From Clavibacter sp. B3I6 (GTDB lineage: Bacteria > Actinomycetota > Actinomycetes > Actinomycetales > Microbacteriaceae), in contig NZ_JAUSYL010000001.1 in assembly GCF_030816895.1 (NCBI RefSeq), positions 1,922,001-1,986,000 of the forward strand: a DNA stretch of 64,000 nucleotides. Direction: 5' to 3'. Positions 26,271 to 38,464 of this stretch are shown here, in pieces; position 1 is the stretch's first letter; each line of letters starts with the position of its first letter. The notes beneath the pieces were generated by a model. It was not told the origin of the DNA. It searched no databases and saw only the letters and a list, made by a program, of their open reading frames with translations. The translations under genes were made by a program, and so were the position numbers.

Positions 26271-26303
26271 CGGCGGCGTTCCCCCTCAGGGGGGACGCCG
26301 CCG
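26271..26303 (+). terminator. Terminator of the DUF1906 gene
   Basis: CGGCGGCGT (26271-26279) pairs with ACGCCGCCG (26295-26303), extended by CCCCC/GGGGG around a TCA-type loop. Confidence 0.78.
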
Positions 26304-26330
26304 GCGTCGTCCGGGCGATGGGATGGGGAC

Positions 26331-27737
26331 ATGAGATCCCGCCGCCGTCCCCGCCCCTCGCGAACCGCCGTGGTGCTGGCCGCCGCCGCCGCGGTCGCCC
26401 TGCTCGCGACCGGCTGCAGCTCCCCCGCCGCGGACACGGAGACGAGCCCGGCCGCCGCGGAGCCCGTCGTCCTGCCGGGGTCGCCTGTCGGGATCCAGGC
26501 GCGGTGGCTGCTCGACACGATCGGCTCCGACGAGCCGGTGCCCGTGCAGGAGACCGGCGAGCGCCTCGCGCAGGTGATGCTCGACGCGGCGTCCGCGGAG
26601 GAGATCGCCGCCGTGCTCGAGGACGTGCGCGACGGCCGCCCGTGGACCGCGACCGCCCACGAGGAGCAGGGCGCGCAGTCGGTGACCACCATCGCGAGCG
26701 CGGACGCCGGCACCTTCGACATGCAGGTCGCGGTCGACGACGCGGGCCTCATCACGGGCCTGTTCTTCGGCGAGCCCGAGCCCGAGCGGGAGCCCGCGAC
26801 CAGCTGGGACGCGCTCGAGGAGCAGGCCGCGGCCCTCGGCGGCGACGTGTCGCTCACCGTCACCCGCGTCGAGGACGGCGCCCTGGGCGAGCGGGTCCTC
26901 GAGGTGCTGCCCGACGGCATCGGCGCCTCCGAGGCGCGGCCCATCGGATCCGTCGTGAAGCTCTACGTGCTGGGCGCCCTGGTGCGGGCGGTCGAGGAGG
27001 GGCGCGTCGGCTGGGACGACCCGCTCACGGTGACCGACGACGTGCGCAGCCTCCCCTCCGGCGAGCTACAGGACGCCCCGACCGGCACCGTGGTCCCCGT
27101 GCGCGAGGCCGCCGGGAAGATGATCTCGATCAGCGACAACACGGCCACCGACATGCTCATCGCCGCGGTCGGGCGGGAGCGCGTCGAGGCGGCGCTCGCG
27201 GACCTCGGCCACGCGGATCCGCCGCGCAACGTGCCGCTGATGACGACGCGCGACCTGTTCCGCGTCGGGTGGCAGGACGACGGCGCCCTGCGCGAGCGGT
27301 GGGCCGACGCCGACGCGGCCGAGCGCCGCGCGCTCCTCGACGCGCTGCCCCGCGGCGTGGTCGACCTGCCCGCGACCGCGGTGACGGACGTGGCCTGGAC
27401 CTCCGGCGCCGACTGGTTCGCGACGCCCGACGACGTCGCCCGCGCGCACCTGCGCCTCGCGGAGCTGGCGGCGACGCCGGCCGGGGAGCCCGTGCGCGGG
27501 ATCCTCGCGGCGAACCCGGGCCTGCCCGAGCCGGAGCGCTTCGACCACGTGGCGTTCAAGGGCGGCAGCTCGGTGGGCACGTTCGCGCTCGCGTACCTCG
27601 TGGAGGACGGCGACGACGCGTGGACCGTGGTCGTGCAGGCCGCGGCGCGCGAGGCGTCCGGGCTCGAGCGGCCGTCGGCGTACGCGCGCCTCGCGGCCGA
27701 CGCGGCGGCCCTGCTGGCGGGATCCGGCCGTGGTTGA
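26331..27737 (+). CDS. Lipoprotein serine hydrolase of the class A beta-lactamase fold
   Basis: 468 residues. Lipoprotein signal with lipobox LLATGC. N-terminal domain of about 110 residues with a short helical part and a cystatin-like strand set, then a class A beta-lactamase-like domain: SVVK (Ser207-Lys210), SDN in ISISDNTATD near 268, and KGGSS near 410 standing for KTG. This two-domain plan is that of ORF12-like serine hydrolases. Whether it cleaves beta-lactams, esters or is a cell-wall enzyme is not clear; the KGG variant argues against a strong lactamase. The ATG at 26331 gives the shortest good lipoprotein signal. Confidence 0.82.
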   Translation: MRSRRRPRPSRTAVVLAAAAAVALLATGCSSPAADTETSPAAAEPVVLPGSPVGIQARWLLDTIGSDEPVPVQETGERLAQVMLDAASAEEIAAVLEDVRDGRPWTATAHEEQGAQSVTTIASADAGTFDMQVAVDDAGLITGLFFGEPEPEREPATSWDALEEQAAALGGDVSLTVTRVEDGALGERVLEVLPDGIGASEARPIGSVVKLYVLGALVRAVEEGRVGWDDPLTVTDDVRSLPSGELQDAPTGTVVPVREAAGKMISISDNTATDMLIAAVGRERVEAALADLGHADPPRNVPLMTTRDLFRVGWQDDGALRERWADADAAERRALLDALPRGVVDLPATAVTDVAWTSGADWFATPDDVARAHLRLAELAATPAGEPVRGILAANPGLPEPERFDHVAFKGGSSVGTFALAYLVEDGDDAWTVVVQAAAREASGLERPSAYARLAADAAALLAGSGRG

Positions 27738-27773
27738 CTCCGTACGCGGCGGGGGCCGCGCGAGGGGAGCACG

Positions 27774-28145
27774 ATGACGGACGAGCACGCATCCGAGGAG
27801 TCGGCGGTGGCCGCGGAGATCCTGGAGGCGTCGCTGGAGACCGGGCCGCGGCGGCCGGTCCGGCGGGCGGTGCGCGCGATCGGCGCCCTCGCGCTGGCGG
27901 TGGTCGGCGCCGGGGACGCGGACGACCTCGCCCCGGAGTCGGACCTCGTCGTCCGGCGCCTGGACACGGGACGCGAGGTGCTGCGGACCAACGCCGGAGG
28001 CCTGACGGACGCGGACCTCCTGCTGCAGCGCGTGCGCCTCGACCTCGAGACCCGGAGCGTGCGCGACTTCGTGGCCGACTGGCGGCTGATGGACGCCGAC
28101 CCGGACGCGGGCCGGGGCACCGGCACGGGGGCGACCGGTGCGTGA
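27774..28145 (+). CDS. Small protein of unknown function
   Basis: 123 residues, GAGGGGAGC before the ATG. It has an acidic head, a short hydrophobic stretch (AIGALALAVVGAG) too short for a sure membrane segment, and a polar tail with VVRRLDTGREVLRT and RVRLDLETRSVRDFVADWRL. No family recognised. It overlaps the following DUF2207 gene by 8 bp and should be cotranslated with it. Confidence 0.65.
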   Translation: MTDEHASEESAVAAEILEASLETGPRRPVRRAVRAIGALALAVVGAGDADDLAPESDLVVRRLDTGREVLRTNAGGLTDADLLLQRVRLDLETRSVRDFVADWRLMDADPDAGRGTGTGATGA

Positions 28146-29976
28146 GCGCGCGGGCGTCCGGCCCGCCCGCGTCCCCTCGGCCCCGTCCTGCCTCGCCCGC
28201 GTGCGCCTCGCGCTCGTCACGGCGCTGCTCGCGGTTCTGGCCGTGGTCGCGATCCCGCTCGGGCCCGCCGCACCCGCGCATGCCGACGTCGACGACTTCG
28301 CCTTCCGGTCCTTCGACGCCGTCTACCGGCTGTCGACCGACGCGGACGGGCGCTCCGTCCTCCGCACCACGGAGACGCTCGTGGCCGAGTTCCCCGACCG
28401 GGACCAGAACCGCGGGATCCGCCGCGAGCTCGTCGCGAGCTACGACGGGCACCCCACCGGGTTGCGCGTGCTCTCCGTGACGGATGAGGCCGGGGATCCG
28501 CGCGCCTACGAGTCCGACTCGGACGACGGCGCCCTCGTCCTCACCGTCGCCGACGACGGGTTCGTGCGCGGCGAGCAGACCTACGTCATCGACTACGAGC
28601 AGCACGACGTGACCCGGGCCTACGCCGACACGGGCGCCGAGGAGCTCTACTGGGACGTCAACGGCCTCGGCTGGGCGCAGCCGTTCGCGCGCGTCTCCGC
28701 GACCGTGGAGATCGCGCCGGACCTCCTCCCCCGGCTCACGGGCGACGCCGACGCGGCCTCCGGTCCCGCGGGCGCGGACGGGCCCGCGGAGATCACCCGC
28801 ACCCAGGAGGGCTTCCGGGCGTCCGCGGCCGACCTCGGCCCCCGCGAGGGCCTCACCCTCTCGATCGGGTTCGAGCCGGGCACGTTCACGCCGCGCGACT
28901 CCTCGTTCCTCGCGGCGCCGTGGCCGTCGCTCTCGCTCGCGGGCGCCCTGCTCGCGCTGGCCGCCGCCGCGGGCGCGCTCGTCCTGCGCCGTCGCCGCCT
29001 CCGGGACGCGCCCGGACGCGGCACCATCGTCGCCGAGTACGACCCGCCGGAGGGCGTCGGCCTGCTCGTCGCGTCGGTGGTCTCCGGGAACGCCGCGCGC
29101 GCCACGACGGCGCTCCTGCTCGACCTCGCGGTGCGCGGCGCGGTGCGGATCCTCGAGCGCGACGCCGGCCGGAAGCCGTCCTTCGCGCTGGAGCTGGTGG
29201 ATCCGTCGCGCGTCACCGACCCCGACGAGCGCCGCTTCGTCGCCGCGGTCTTCGGCGACGGCGCGGGGGCCGGTGCGACCACGGACCTGAAGCGCGCGGA
29301 CGCGAAGATCACCACGCGGATCCAGAAGCTGATGGCGTCGGTCCGGAAGCGCACCGTGACGGACGGCCTGCGGAAGCCGATCCCGGTGCGCCCGATCGTG
29401 CTGCTGCTCGTCGCCGCGTCGCTCGGCATGGCCGCCGCGCTCGCGTTCGCGGTGCTCGCGCTGGTCGGCGCCTACGGCGGGCTCGTCGTCGTCGCGTTCC
29501 TCGTGGCCGGCGTGGTCGGGCTGACCGTGACGATCGTCGCGGTCGCACGGCACCCGCTCACCGAGCGGGGCGTCGCGCTGCGCGACCACCTGGCGGGCCT
29601 CCGCGAGTTCATCCGGCTGGCCGAGGCCGACCGCATCCGCATGCTGCAGTCGCCGGAGGGCGCCGAGCGCCGCGACCTGCCGCGCGACGACCGCGACGTG
29701 CTCCGCCTCACCGAGGAGCTGCTGCCGTACGCGGCCATGTTCGGCCAGGAGCGCGCGTGGGGCGACGAGCTGGGCCGCCGCTACGAGCACGAGCGGAGCC
29801 GGCCGGGCTGGTACGCCGGCCAGGCGCCGTTCGCGCCCGCGGCGTTCGCCAGCAGCCTCGGCTCGGTGTCGTCGAGCATGCACGGCGCGTACTCCGGGTC
29901 GAGCTCGAGCGGCGGATCCACGGGAGGGACGACCTCCGGCGGCGGCGGCGGAGGAGGCGGGGGCGGCGGCGTCTGA
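28138..29976 (+). CDS. DUF2207 family membrane protein
   Basis: 612 residues from GTG at 28138. Signal-like segment ending in APAHA, an external DUF2207 beta domain (FRSFDAVYRLS, GWAQPFARVSATVEI), a membrane segment near residue 265-285, a cytoplasmic region, two more segments near 420-465 and a polar tail. It ends in a long Ser/Gly run closing with eleven Gly and a Val, typical of this family. Function unknown; members are widespread surface proteins of actinobacteria. Coupled to the small gene upstream. Confidence 0.82.
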   Translation: MRERAGVRPARVPSAPSCLARVRLALVTALLAVLAVVAIPLGPAAPAHADVDDFAFRSFDAVYRLSTDADGRSVLRTTETLVAEFPDRDQNRGIRRELVASYDGHPTGLRVLSVTDEAGDPRAYESDSDDGALVLTVADDGFVRGEQTYVIDYEQHDVTRAYADTGAEELYWDVNGLGWAQPFARVSATVEIAPDLLPRLTGDADAASGPAGADGPAEITRTQEGFRASAADLGPREGLTLSIGFEPGTFTPRDSSFLAAPWPSLSLAGALLALAAAAGALVLRRRRLRDAPGRGTIVAEYDPPEGVGLLVASVVSGNAARATTALLLDLAVRGAVRILERDAGRKPSFALELVDPSRVTDPDERRFVAAVFGDGAGAGATTDLKRADAKITTRIQKLMASVRKRTVTDGLRKPIPVRPIVLLLVAASLGMAAALAFAVLALVGAYGGLVVVAFLVAGVVGLTVTIVAVARHPLTERGVALRDHLAGLREFIRLAEADRIRMLQSPEGAERRDLPRDDRDVLRLTEELLPYAAMFGQERAWGDELGRRYEHERSRPGWYAGQAPFAPAAFASSLGSVSSSMHGAYSGSSSSGGSTGGTTSGGGGGGGGGGGV

Positions 29977-29994
29977 CCGGGTCGCGGGCCGGTC

Positions 29995-30064
29995 TGCGCG
30001 GGTCGCGGGCGAGCCGGGCTGCGCGGGTCGCGGGCGAGCAGGGCTGCGCGGGTCGCGGGCGGGC
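29995..30064. repeat. Tandem repeat, 25-bp unit, nearly three copies
   Basis: Copies at 29995-30019 and 30020-30044 differ by one base (C/A); a third, shortened copy covers 30045-30064. A weaker copy may start at 29977. It fills the whole gap between the DUF2207 gene and the convergent acetyltransferase. Confidence 0.85.
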
Positions 30065-30068
30065 CGCG

Positions 30069-30917
30069 TCAGCCGTCGACCGGCCGCGTCCAGTAGGCGT
30101 AGCGCGACACGCTGACGAAGCCGAGGTCCGCGTACAGCGCGCGGGCGCCCGCGTTCCGCTCGACCACCTGCAGCCAGAGCGCGGCGGTCCCCCGGTCCCG
30201 CCCGGCGTCGACCGCGGCCGCCATGGCCGCGCGGGACAGGCCGCGCCGCCGGGCCTCGGGCCGGGTCGCGACCGCGAACAGGCCGCCCCAGCCGTCGACG
30301 AGGGCGAGCCGGGCGGTCGCGAGGACGCGGGGCGCGGATCCGTCGGCGGCGACCCGCTCGCGGACCGCCGCGTACACGGCGGGGCCGCGGGTGAGGATCC
30401 GGCGCGCGACGTCCAGCTCCGCGGGGCCGCCGCGGCCGTCGACGCTCCACCACGCGTCGAGCCAGGCGTCGTCGGGCGCGTCCGCGACCGTGACCGCGAG
30501 CGCGGGATCCGCGGGCCGCGCGTCCCCCAGCCGGCCCGCGACCGCGTCCGCGCCGGCCACCTGCGCGAGCGTCCGCGCCTCCTCGACGTAGCCGCGCGCC
30601 GCCAGCCGGGCCAAGAGGTCGGCGGGCTCCGACGCGGGCGACACCTGCACGCACGCGGGGATCCCGTGGGCGCGCGCGAAGGCCTCGGCCGCGTCGAGCG
30701 CGGCGTCGGGGTCCGCGACCGGCCCCGCGGGCAGCACCGAGTTGGCGCGCATCGTCACGCCCCCGGCGGCGCGGAGGACCCAGCCGCCGTGCCGCTCCCG
30801 GTGCTCGGCGGGCCAGCCGCGGTCGGCCAGGTCGTCGAGCAGCGCGGCCGCGGCGCGCGCGTCGAGGCCGCGCACGGCGGCGGCGGAGGCGGCCGCTCCG
30901 GGCTCCCCGGCGGTCAC
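30069..30917 (-). CDS. GNAT-family N-acetyltransferase
   Basis: 282 residues from GTG at 30917, which overlaps the dipeptidase stop (GTGA). The C-terminal half has the GNAT acetyl-CoA site LFAVATRPEARRRGLSRAAM and the end motif NAGARALYADLGFV. The N-terminal 120 residues look like a degenerate second GNAT domain. Substrate unknown. Last gene of a three-gene unit with the dipeptidase and aldo/keto reductase. Confidence 0.85.
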   Translation of the reverse strand: MTAGEPGAAASAAAVRGLDARAAAALLDDLADRGWPAEHRERHGGWVLRAAGGVTMRANSVLPAGPVADPDAALDAAEAFARAHGIPACVQVSPASEPADLLARLAARGYVEEARTLAQVAGADAVAGRLGDARPADPALAVTVADAPDDAWLDAWWSVDGRGGPAELDVARRILTRGPAVYAAVRERVAADGSAPRVLATARLALVDGWGGLFAVATRPEARRRGLSRAAMAAAVDAGRDRGTAALWLQVVERNAGARALYADLGFVSVSRYAYWTRPVDG

Positions 30918-32131
30918 GCGAGCGGTCCGGCGTCCGCCTCGCCCCGCGACACGTCGTCGTCCGCGTCCGCCGCCCGCAGCACGCGCAGGGCGTTGCCGCC
31001 CGCGAGCGCTCGCAGGTCGCCGTCGGACCAGCCGCGATCCGCGAGCGCCGCGAGGAGCGCCGGGTAGCGGGACACGTCCTCGAGGCCGTCGGGCGTGCGG
31101 TCGACGCCGTCGTAGTCGCCGCCGAGGCCCACGTGGCGGGGGCCGGCGACCTCGCGGATCCGCTCCACGTGGCGCACGACGTCGGCGAGCGTCGCGCGAG
31201 GCCGCTCGCCGGGGCGACGCGCGGCGACGGCCTGCACGCCCTCATGGTCGCGCGGGTCCACGCCCTCCGCGATCGCGCGCATCAGCGTCTCGTCGTGCCA
31301 CTCCGCCACGGCGGGCGACACGAACTGCGGCACGAACGTCGCCATGCAGACGCCGTCGTTCCCGGGCAGCGACTGCAGCACGTCGTCGGGCACGTTGCGC
31401 GGCACGTCGCACTCCGCGCGCGCCCCCGAGTGGCTGAACAGCACCGGCCGGCGGGCGATCCGCAGCGCGTGCCGCATCACGTCGGCCGACACGTGCGAGA
31501 GGTCGACGAGCATGCCGATCCGCTCCATCTCGGCCACGACCCGCTCGCCGGCGGCGCTCAAGCCGTGGTGCACGGGCGCGTCGGTGGCCGAGTCGGCCCA
31601 GGCGACGTTCGCGTTGTGCGTGAGCGTCATGTAGCGGACCCCGAGCGCGCGCAGGATGCGGAGCGCGCCGAGGGAGCCGCCGATCGAGTGGCCGCCCTCC
31701 ATGCCGAGCAGCGACGCGATGCGGCCGGACGCGACGGCGCGGTCGACGTCGTCGGCGGTGACGGCGAGCGCGAGCCGGTCGGGGTGCGCGGCGACGAGGC
31801 GCCGCACCACGTCGATCTGCTCGATGGTCGAGCGCACCGGGTCGACGCCCGGCAGGTCGGGCACCCACACCGACCAGAACTGCGCCGCGACCCGGCCGCG
31901 CACGAGACGCGGCAGGTCGGTGTGGAGGCCCGGCACGGCGTCCTCGACGGCGAGGCGCGCGAGCACGGCGTCGGACACGGAGGCGCTCGGCCCGCCCTCC
32001 CGCACCGCGCGCTCGCGGAGCGCCCACGCGAGGTCGTCGTGCCCGTCGACGACGCCCTGGCCGTCCAGGATCCGGTCGACCCGCTGGGCGGTCGTCGGAT
32101 GCGCGGGCGCCAGGGCGTCGTCGCTCGTCAC
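30914..32131 (-). CDS. Membrane dipeptidase-type peptidase M19
   Basis: 405 residues from GTG at 32131. Zinc ligands of family M19: DGHDDL (His31, Asp33), the bridging Glu in GMEGGHSI, VDLSHVS, LFSHSGARA, and the late GLGGDYDGVD. No signal peptide, so it is a cytoplasmic dipeptidase; family members also cleave D-amino-acid dipeptides. Seven bases separate it from the aldo/keto reductase upstream and it overlaps the acetyltransferase downstream. Confidence 0.9.
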   Translation of the reverse strand: MTSDDALAPAHPTTAQRVDRILDGQGVVDGHDDLAWALRERAVREGGPSASVSDAVLARLAVEDAVPGLHTDLPRLVRGRVAAQFWSVWVPDLPGVDPVRSTIEQIDVVRRLVAAHPDRLALAVTADDVDRAVASGRIASLLGMEGGHSIGGSLGALRILRALGVRYMTLTHNANVAWADSATDAPVHHGLSAAGERVVAEMERIGMLVDLSHVSADVMRHALRIARRPVLFSHSGARAECDVPRNVPDDVLQSLPGNDGVCMATFVPQFVSPAVAEWHDETLMRAIAEGVDPRDHEGVQAVAARRPGERPRATLADVVRHVERIREVAGPRHVGLGGDYDGVDRTPDGLEDVSRYPALLAALADRGWSDGDLRALAGGNALRVLRAADADDDVSRGEADAGPLA

Positions 32132-32138
32132 GGGCGGA

Positions 32139-33143
<1,005 letters not shown>

Positions 33144-33255
33144 GTGCCGAGCGTACCGAGGGGTGGCGCCCGCCCCGGCGGCGCGGGTCCTGCCACGGCC
33201 GCGCCGCCTCCGCGAGCCCCTAGGCGCGGCGGGCGGGAGGGCATTCACTGGAGGG

Positions 33256-33609
33256 GTGCACACGATCCACTACGCCGACGGGCGGTACCTGACGGGCGAC
33301 GAGGTGGCGGCCGCGGTCGTCGACTACGCGGAGGCGCTGGCCCGCGAGGGCACCGCCGCCGCGACCGTCGTGATCCCCGTGCGCGACGACGACGGGGCGA
33401 TCCGGCGCGTGGAGCTCCTCATCGGACCGGCGAGCCAGATCGTGATCGAGGCCGGCGACCCCTCCGACGACGAGCTGCTGGATCCCGAGCTCGTCGAGCG
33501 GATCCGCGAGGCCACCGTGCGCGCCCGCTATCAGCAGGCCGGCACGCGCGTCTCGGAGGACCACCAGGACGGCGCATCCGTCCCCGGGCTCGAGGACCTC
33601 GACCGCTAG
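33256..33609 (+). CDS. Small protein, paralogue of the 48046 gene, unknown function
   Basis: 117 residues from GTG at 33256. GGAGG ends one base before the GTG, too close to work as a Shine-Dalgarno site; TTCACT lies 7 nt upstream and could be a -10 of a leaderless transcript. The protein starts HTIHYADGRYLTGDEVAAA, then DYAEALAREG, a strand pair with DDDGAIRRVELLIGPAS, and an acidic end. The order of elements and the spacing match the 48046 gene. No known domain. Divergent from the aldo/keto reductase. Confidence 0.7.
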   Translation: MHTIHYADGRYLTGDEVAAAVVDYAEALAREGTAAATVVIPVRDDDGAIRRVELLIGPASQIVIEAGDPSDDELLDPELVERIREATVRARYQQAGTRVSEDHQDGASVPGLEDLDR

Positions 33610-33702
33610 CTCCCGCGCCGCGCCGCGCCGGTGCGCTGGCCCGGCGTCCTGCGGCACGGGAGGATGGTCCCGCACCCCGACCGCGCCTGAACCAGGAGCA
33701 GC

Positions 33703-35886
33703 ATGCCCGACACCGTCGTCCCCTCCGCCCTCCTCCACCTCCGCGCCTCCGGCGTCTCGCTCGTGCTCGACCTCACCGGGGGCCGCCTGCCGGCCGTCGT
33801 GCACTGGGGCGCCGACCTCGGCGAGACGACCGCGGCGGACCTCGAGACGATGGCGCTCGCCGCCGTCGAGCCGATCGTGCCCAACGTGGCCGACGACCCC
33901 ATCCGCCTCGCGATCCTCCCCGAGGCGCACACCTCATGGCTCGGCAAGCCCGGCGTCGAGGGCCACCGCGCCGGTGCCGACTGGTCGCCGCTGTTCCGCG
34001 TGACCTCCGCCGCCGTCGGCGGATCCCCCGTGCCCGAGAGCGCGGACGGCCGCCCCGGGTCCGCCACCGTCGGCCCGGCGCTCGTGCGCGTGGACGCGGT
34101 CGACGACGTCGCCGGGCTCGGCCTCGCCCTCGACGTGGAGCTGCTGCCGTCCGGGCTCGTCCGCGCACGCGCGGAGATCACGAACCTCCGCGGCGACGTG
34201 TACGACGTCCAGGCGCTCAACGTGGCCCTGCCGATCCCGCCCGAGGCGCGGGAGATCCTCGACTTCGCCGGCCGCTGGGGCATGGAGCGCCAGCCGCAGC
34301 GCGGGACGCTCCGGGTGGGGATCCACGAGCGCGAGGGCCGCCGCGGACGCACCGGCCCGGACGCGGCGACGGTCCTCTCCGTCGGCGTGCCCGGCTTCGG
34401 CTTCCGCCACGGCGACGTGTGGGGCGCGCACGTCGCGTTCAGCGGGCACCATCGCCACTACGCGGAGCGCCTGTCGAACGGCCGCCAGGTGCTGGGCGGC
34501 GGCGAGCTGCTGCTGCCCGGCGAGGTCCGCCTGCGCGAGGGCGAGTCGTACCGGGGCCCCTGGGTCTACGCGGCCTACGGGCACGGCCTCGACGACCAGG
34601 CGGCCCGCTTCCACCGCTTCCTCCGGGCCCGCGACGTGCACCCGCGCCGCGACCGGCCCGTCACGCTCAACGTGTGGGAGGCCGTGTACTTCGACCACGA
34701 CCTCGCCCGCCTCACCGACCTCGCCGAGCGCGCGGCGGCGCTGGGCGTGGAGCGCTACGTGCTCGACGACGGCTGGTTCCGCCACCGCCGGGACGACACC
34801 GCGGGCCTCGGCGACTGGCACGTCGACGAGGGCGTCTGGCCGGACGGGCTCGACCCGATCATCGACCGCGTCCGCGCGCTCGGCATGGAGTTCGGCCTGT
34901 GGTTCGAGCCGGAGATGGTCAACGAGGACTCCGACCTCGCGCGCGAGCACCCCGAGTGGATCATGGCCACCGGCGGCCGCGTCCCGGGCACGCACCGCAA
35001 GCAGCAGGTCCTCGACCTCGCGATCCCGGAGGCGTACGCGCACATCCTGGAGCGGATGACGGCGATCCTCACCGAGTACGACATCGCCTACGTGAAGTGG
35101 GACCACAACCGCGACCTCGTCGACGCGGGCGTCTCGCCGCGCGGCGAGGCGGGCGTGCACCGGCAGACCCTCGCGGCGTACCGCCTCATGGACGAGCTGA
35201 AGGCGCGCTTCCCCGGCCTCGAGATCGAGGCGTGCGCCTCGGGGGGCGCCCGCGTCGACCTGGGCGTGCTCGAGCGCACCGACCGCGTGTGGGTCTCCGA
35301 CTGCATCGACCCGCTCGAGCGCCAGACGATGAACCGCTGGACGATGCAGCTGCTGCCGCCGGAGCTGATGGGCTCGCACATCGCGTCGGGCGTCAACCAC
35401 ACGACGGGCCGCGCGCACACCCTCGCGTTCCGCGCGGGCACGTCCCTCTTCGCGCACTTCGGCATCGAGTGGGACCTCACACAGGCCACCCCGGAGGAGG
35501 AGCGCGACCTCGCCGAGTGGATCGCCCTCTACAAGCAGGAGCGCGCCCTGATGCACACGGGCACGGTCGTCCGCGCCGACGGCTCCGACCCGAGCCTGAA
35601 CGTCTACGGATCCGTGGCCGAGGACGCCTCCCGGGCGCTGTTCTTCCTCGCGACGGTGGGCCGCTCCGACGTGTCCCCGCGCGGCCGGTTCCTCCTGCCG
35701 GGCCTCGACCCGGAGCGCCGCTACCGCGTGGAGCCCGTGCGCGTCGGCACGCCCGACCACGGCTTCACGCCCCCCGCGTGGTGGGACGGCGTCGAGCTCA
35801 CCGGCCGTGCGCTGGCGGTCTCGGGGCTGCACACCCCGGCGATGTGGCCCGAGACGATCGCGCTCCTGCGGGTGACGGCGGTCTGA
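33703..35886 (+). CDS. GH36 alpha-galactosidase
   Basis: 727 residues, full length for GH36. N-terminal beta supersandwich, central barrel, C-terminal sheet. Nucleophile Asp467 in YVKWDHNRD, acid/base Asp533 in SDCIDPLERQ, with CASGGARVDLG between them and YVLDDGWF and WFEPEMVNEDS earlier. No signal peptide; it would hydrolyse imported raffinose-type or melibiose-type galactosides. AGGAGCAGC precedes the ATG. Monocistronic with a bidirectional hairpin after it. Confidence 0.93.
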   Translation: MPDTVVPSALLHLRASGVSLVLDLTGGRLPAVVHWGADLGETTAADLETMALAAVEPIVPNVADDPIRLAILPEAHTSWLGKPGVEGHRAGADWSPLFRVTSAAVGGSPVPESADGRPGSATVGPALVRVDAVDDVAGLGLALDVELLPSGLVRARAEITNLRGDVYDVQALNVALPIPPEAREILDFAGRWGMERQPQRGTLRVGIHEREGRRGRTGPDAATVLSVGVPGFGFRHGDVWGAHVAFSGHHRHYAERLSNGRQVLGGGELLLPGEVRLREGESYRGPWVYAAYGHGLDDQAARFHRFLRARDVHPRRDRPVTLNVWEAVYFDHDLARLTDLAERAAALGVERYVLDDGWFRHRRDDTAGLGDWHVDEGVWPDGLDPIIDRVRALGMEFGLWFEPEMVNEDSDLAREHPEWIMATGGRVPGTHRKQQVLDLAIPEAYAHILERMTAILTEYDIAYVKWDHNRDLVDAGVSPRGEAGVHRQTLAAYRLMDELKARFPGLEIEACASGGARVDLGVLERTDRVWVSDCIDPLERQTMNRWTMQLLPPELMGSHIASGVNHTTGRAHTLAFRAGTSLFAHFGIEWDLTQATPEEERDLAEWIALYKQERALMHTGTVVRADGSDPSLNVYGSVAEDASRALFFLATVGRSDVSPRGRFLLPGLDPERRYRVEPVRVGTPDHGFTPPAWWDGVELTGRALAVSGLHTPAMWPETIALLRVTAV

Positions 35887-35924
35887 TCCGCGGCCGCAGC
35901 CGCGTCGACGTCCGCGTACGCCGA

Positions 35925-35966
35925 CGGCCCGCCGCGCGCTCCCCGAGGGGGACGCGCGGCGGGCCG
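35925..35966. terminator. Bidirectional hairpin between alpha-galactosidase and clpB
   Basis: CGGCCCGCCGCGCG (35925-35938) and CGCGCGGCGGGCCG (35953-35966) are perfectly complementary, with CCCC/GGGG inside. Ends both convergent genes. Confidence 0.8.
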
Positions 35967-35977
35967 CATCGGGTGGA

Positions 35978-38170
<2,193 letters not shown>

Positions 38171-38189
38171 TGCGTTCCCTTCGGTCGTA

Positions 38190-38210
38190 CTTGAGTCGTG
38201 CTGGCTCAAG
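38190..38210 (-). promoter_or_regulatory. HAIR element (HspR operator) of clpB
   Basis: CTTGAGT-N7-GCTCAAG matches the HspR-associated inverted repeat CTTGAGT-N7-ACTCAAG with one mismatch. It lies 20 nt before the clpB start, so heat shock should relieve HspR repression. hspR itself is not in the window. Confidence 0.88.
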
Positions 38211-38372
38211 TTTACTGCCTGGTGCGGCTCGGCGCTAGCCGGCCGTGGTCGACTCATGCCGCGTCAGGTCGGACGCGAGCGCATGCTCGAATCGAGCCGG
38301 GGTGCATGACCGCTTGGCGATACACCCTGCTGAAGCTTCAAATCCGTGTAAATGAGCCCCACAAGGAGGGGC

Positions 38373-38401
38373 TTGAGAAGACGAATACGGACCCGTACTA
38401 T
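38373..38401 (+). promoter_or_regulatory. Sigma-70-type promoter of the proteasome-like gene
   Basis: TTGAGA (38373-38378), 17-nt spacer, TACTAT (38396-38401). This is one of the best housekeeping-type promoters in the window and lies 63 nt before the TTG start at 38465. It is in the AT-richer island and points away from clpB. Confidence 0.75.
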
Positions 38402-38464
38402 TAAGCACCGTGGCCACAAAAAGCGAAGCCATATCTCTCATTTATTGCCACCTGGAGGCACCCT

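Noticed and set aside
27556..31245. A 1229-codon minus-strand frame spanning the beta-lactamase-like end, the DUF2207 gene and neighbours
   Set aside because: It crosses several well-supported genes and lacks any recognisable domain; produced by base composition.
38171..38257. ClpB start at the upstream ATG 38257
   Set aside because: It would read through the HAIR operator, and the added residues do not resemble a ClpB N domain.
38235..38441. A 68-codon minus-strand frame in the clpB/protease space
   Set aside because: No ribosome site or family resemblance, it crosses the promoter of the proteasome-like gene and spans the composition junction.
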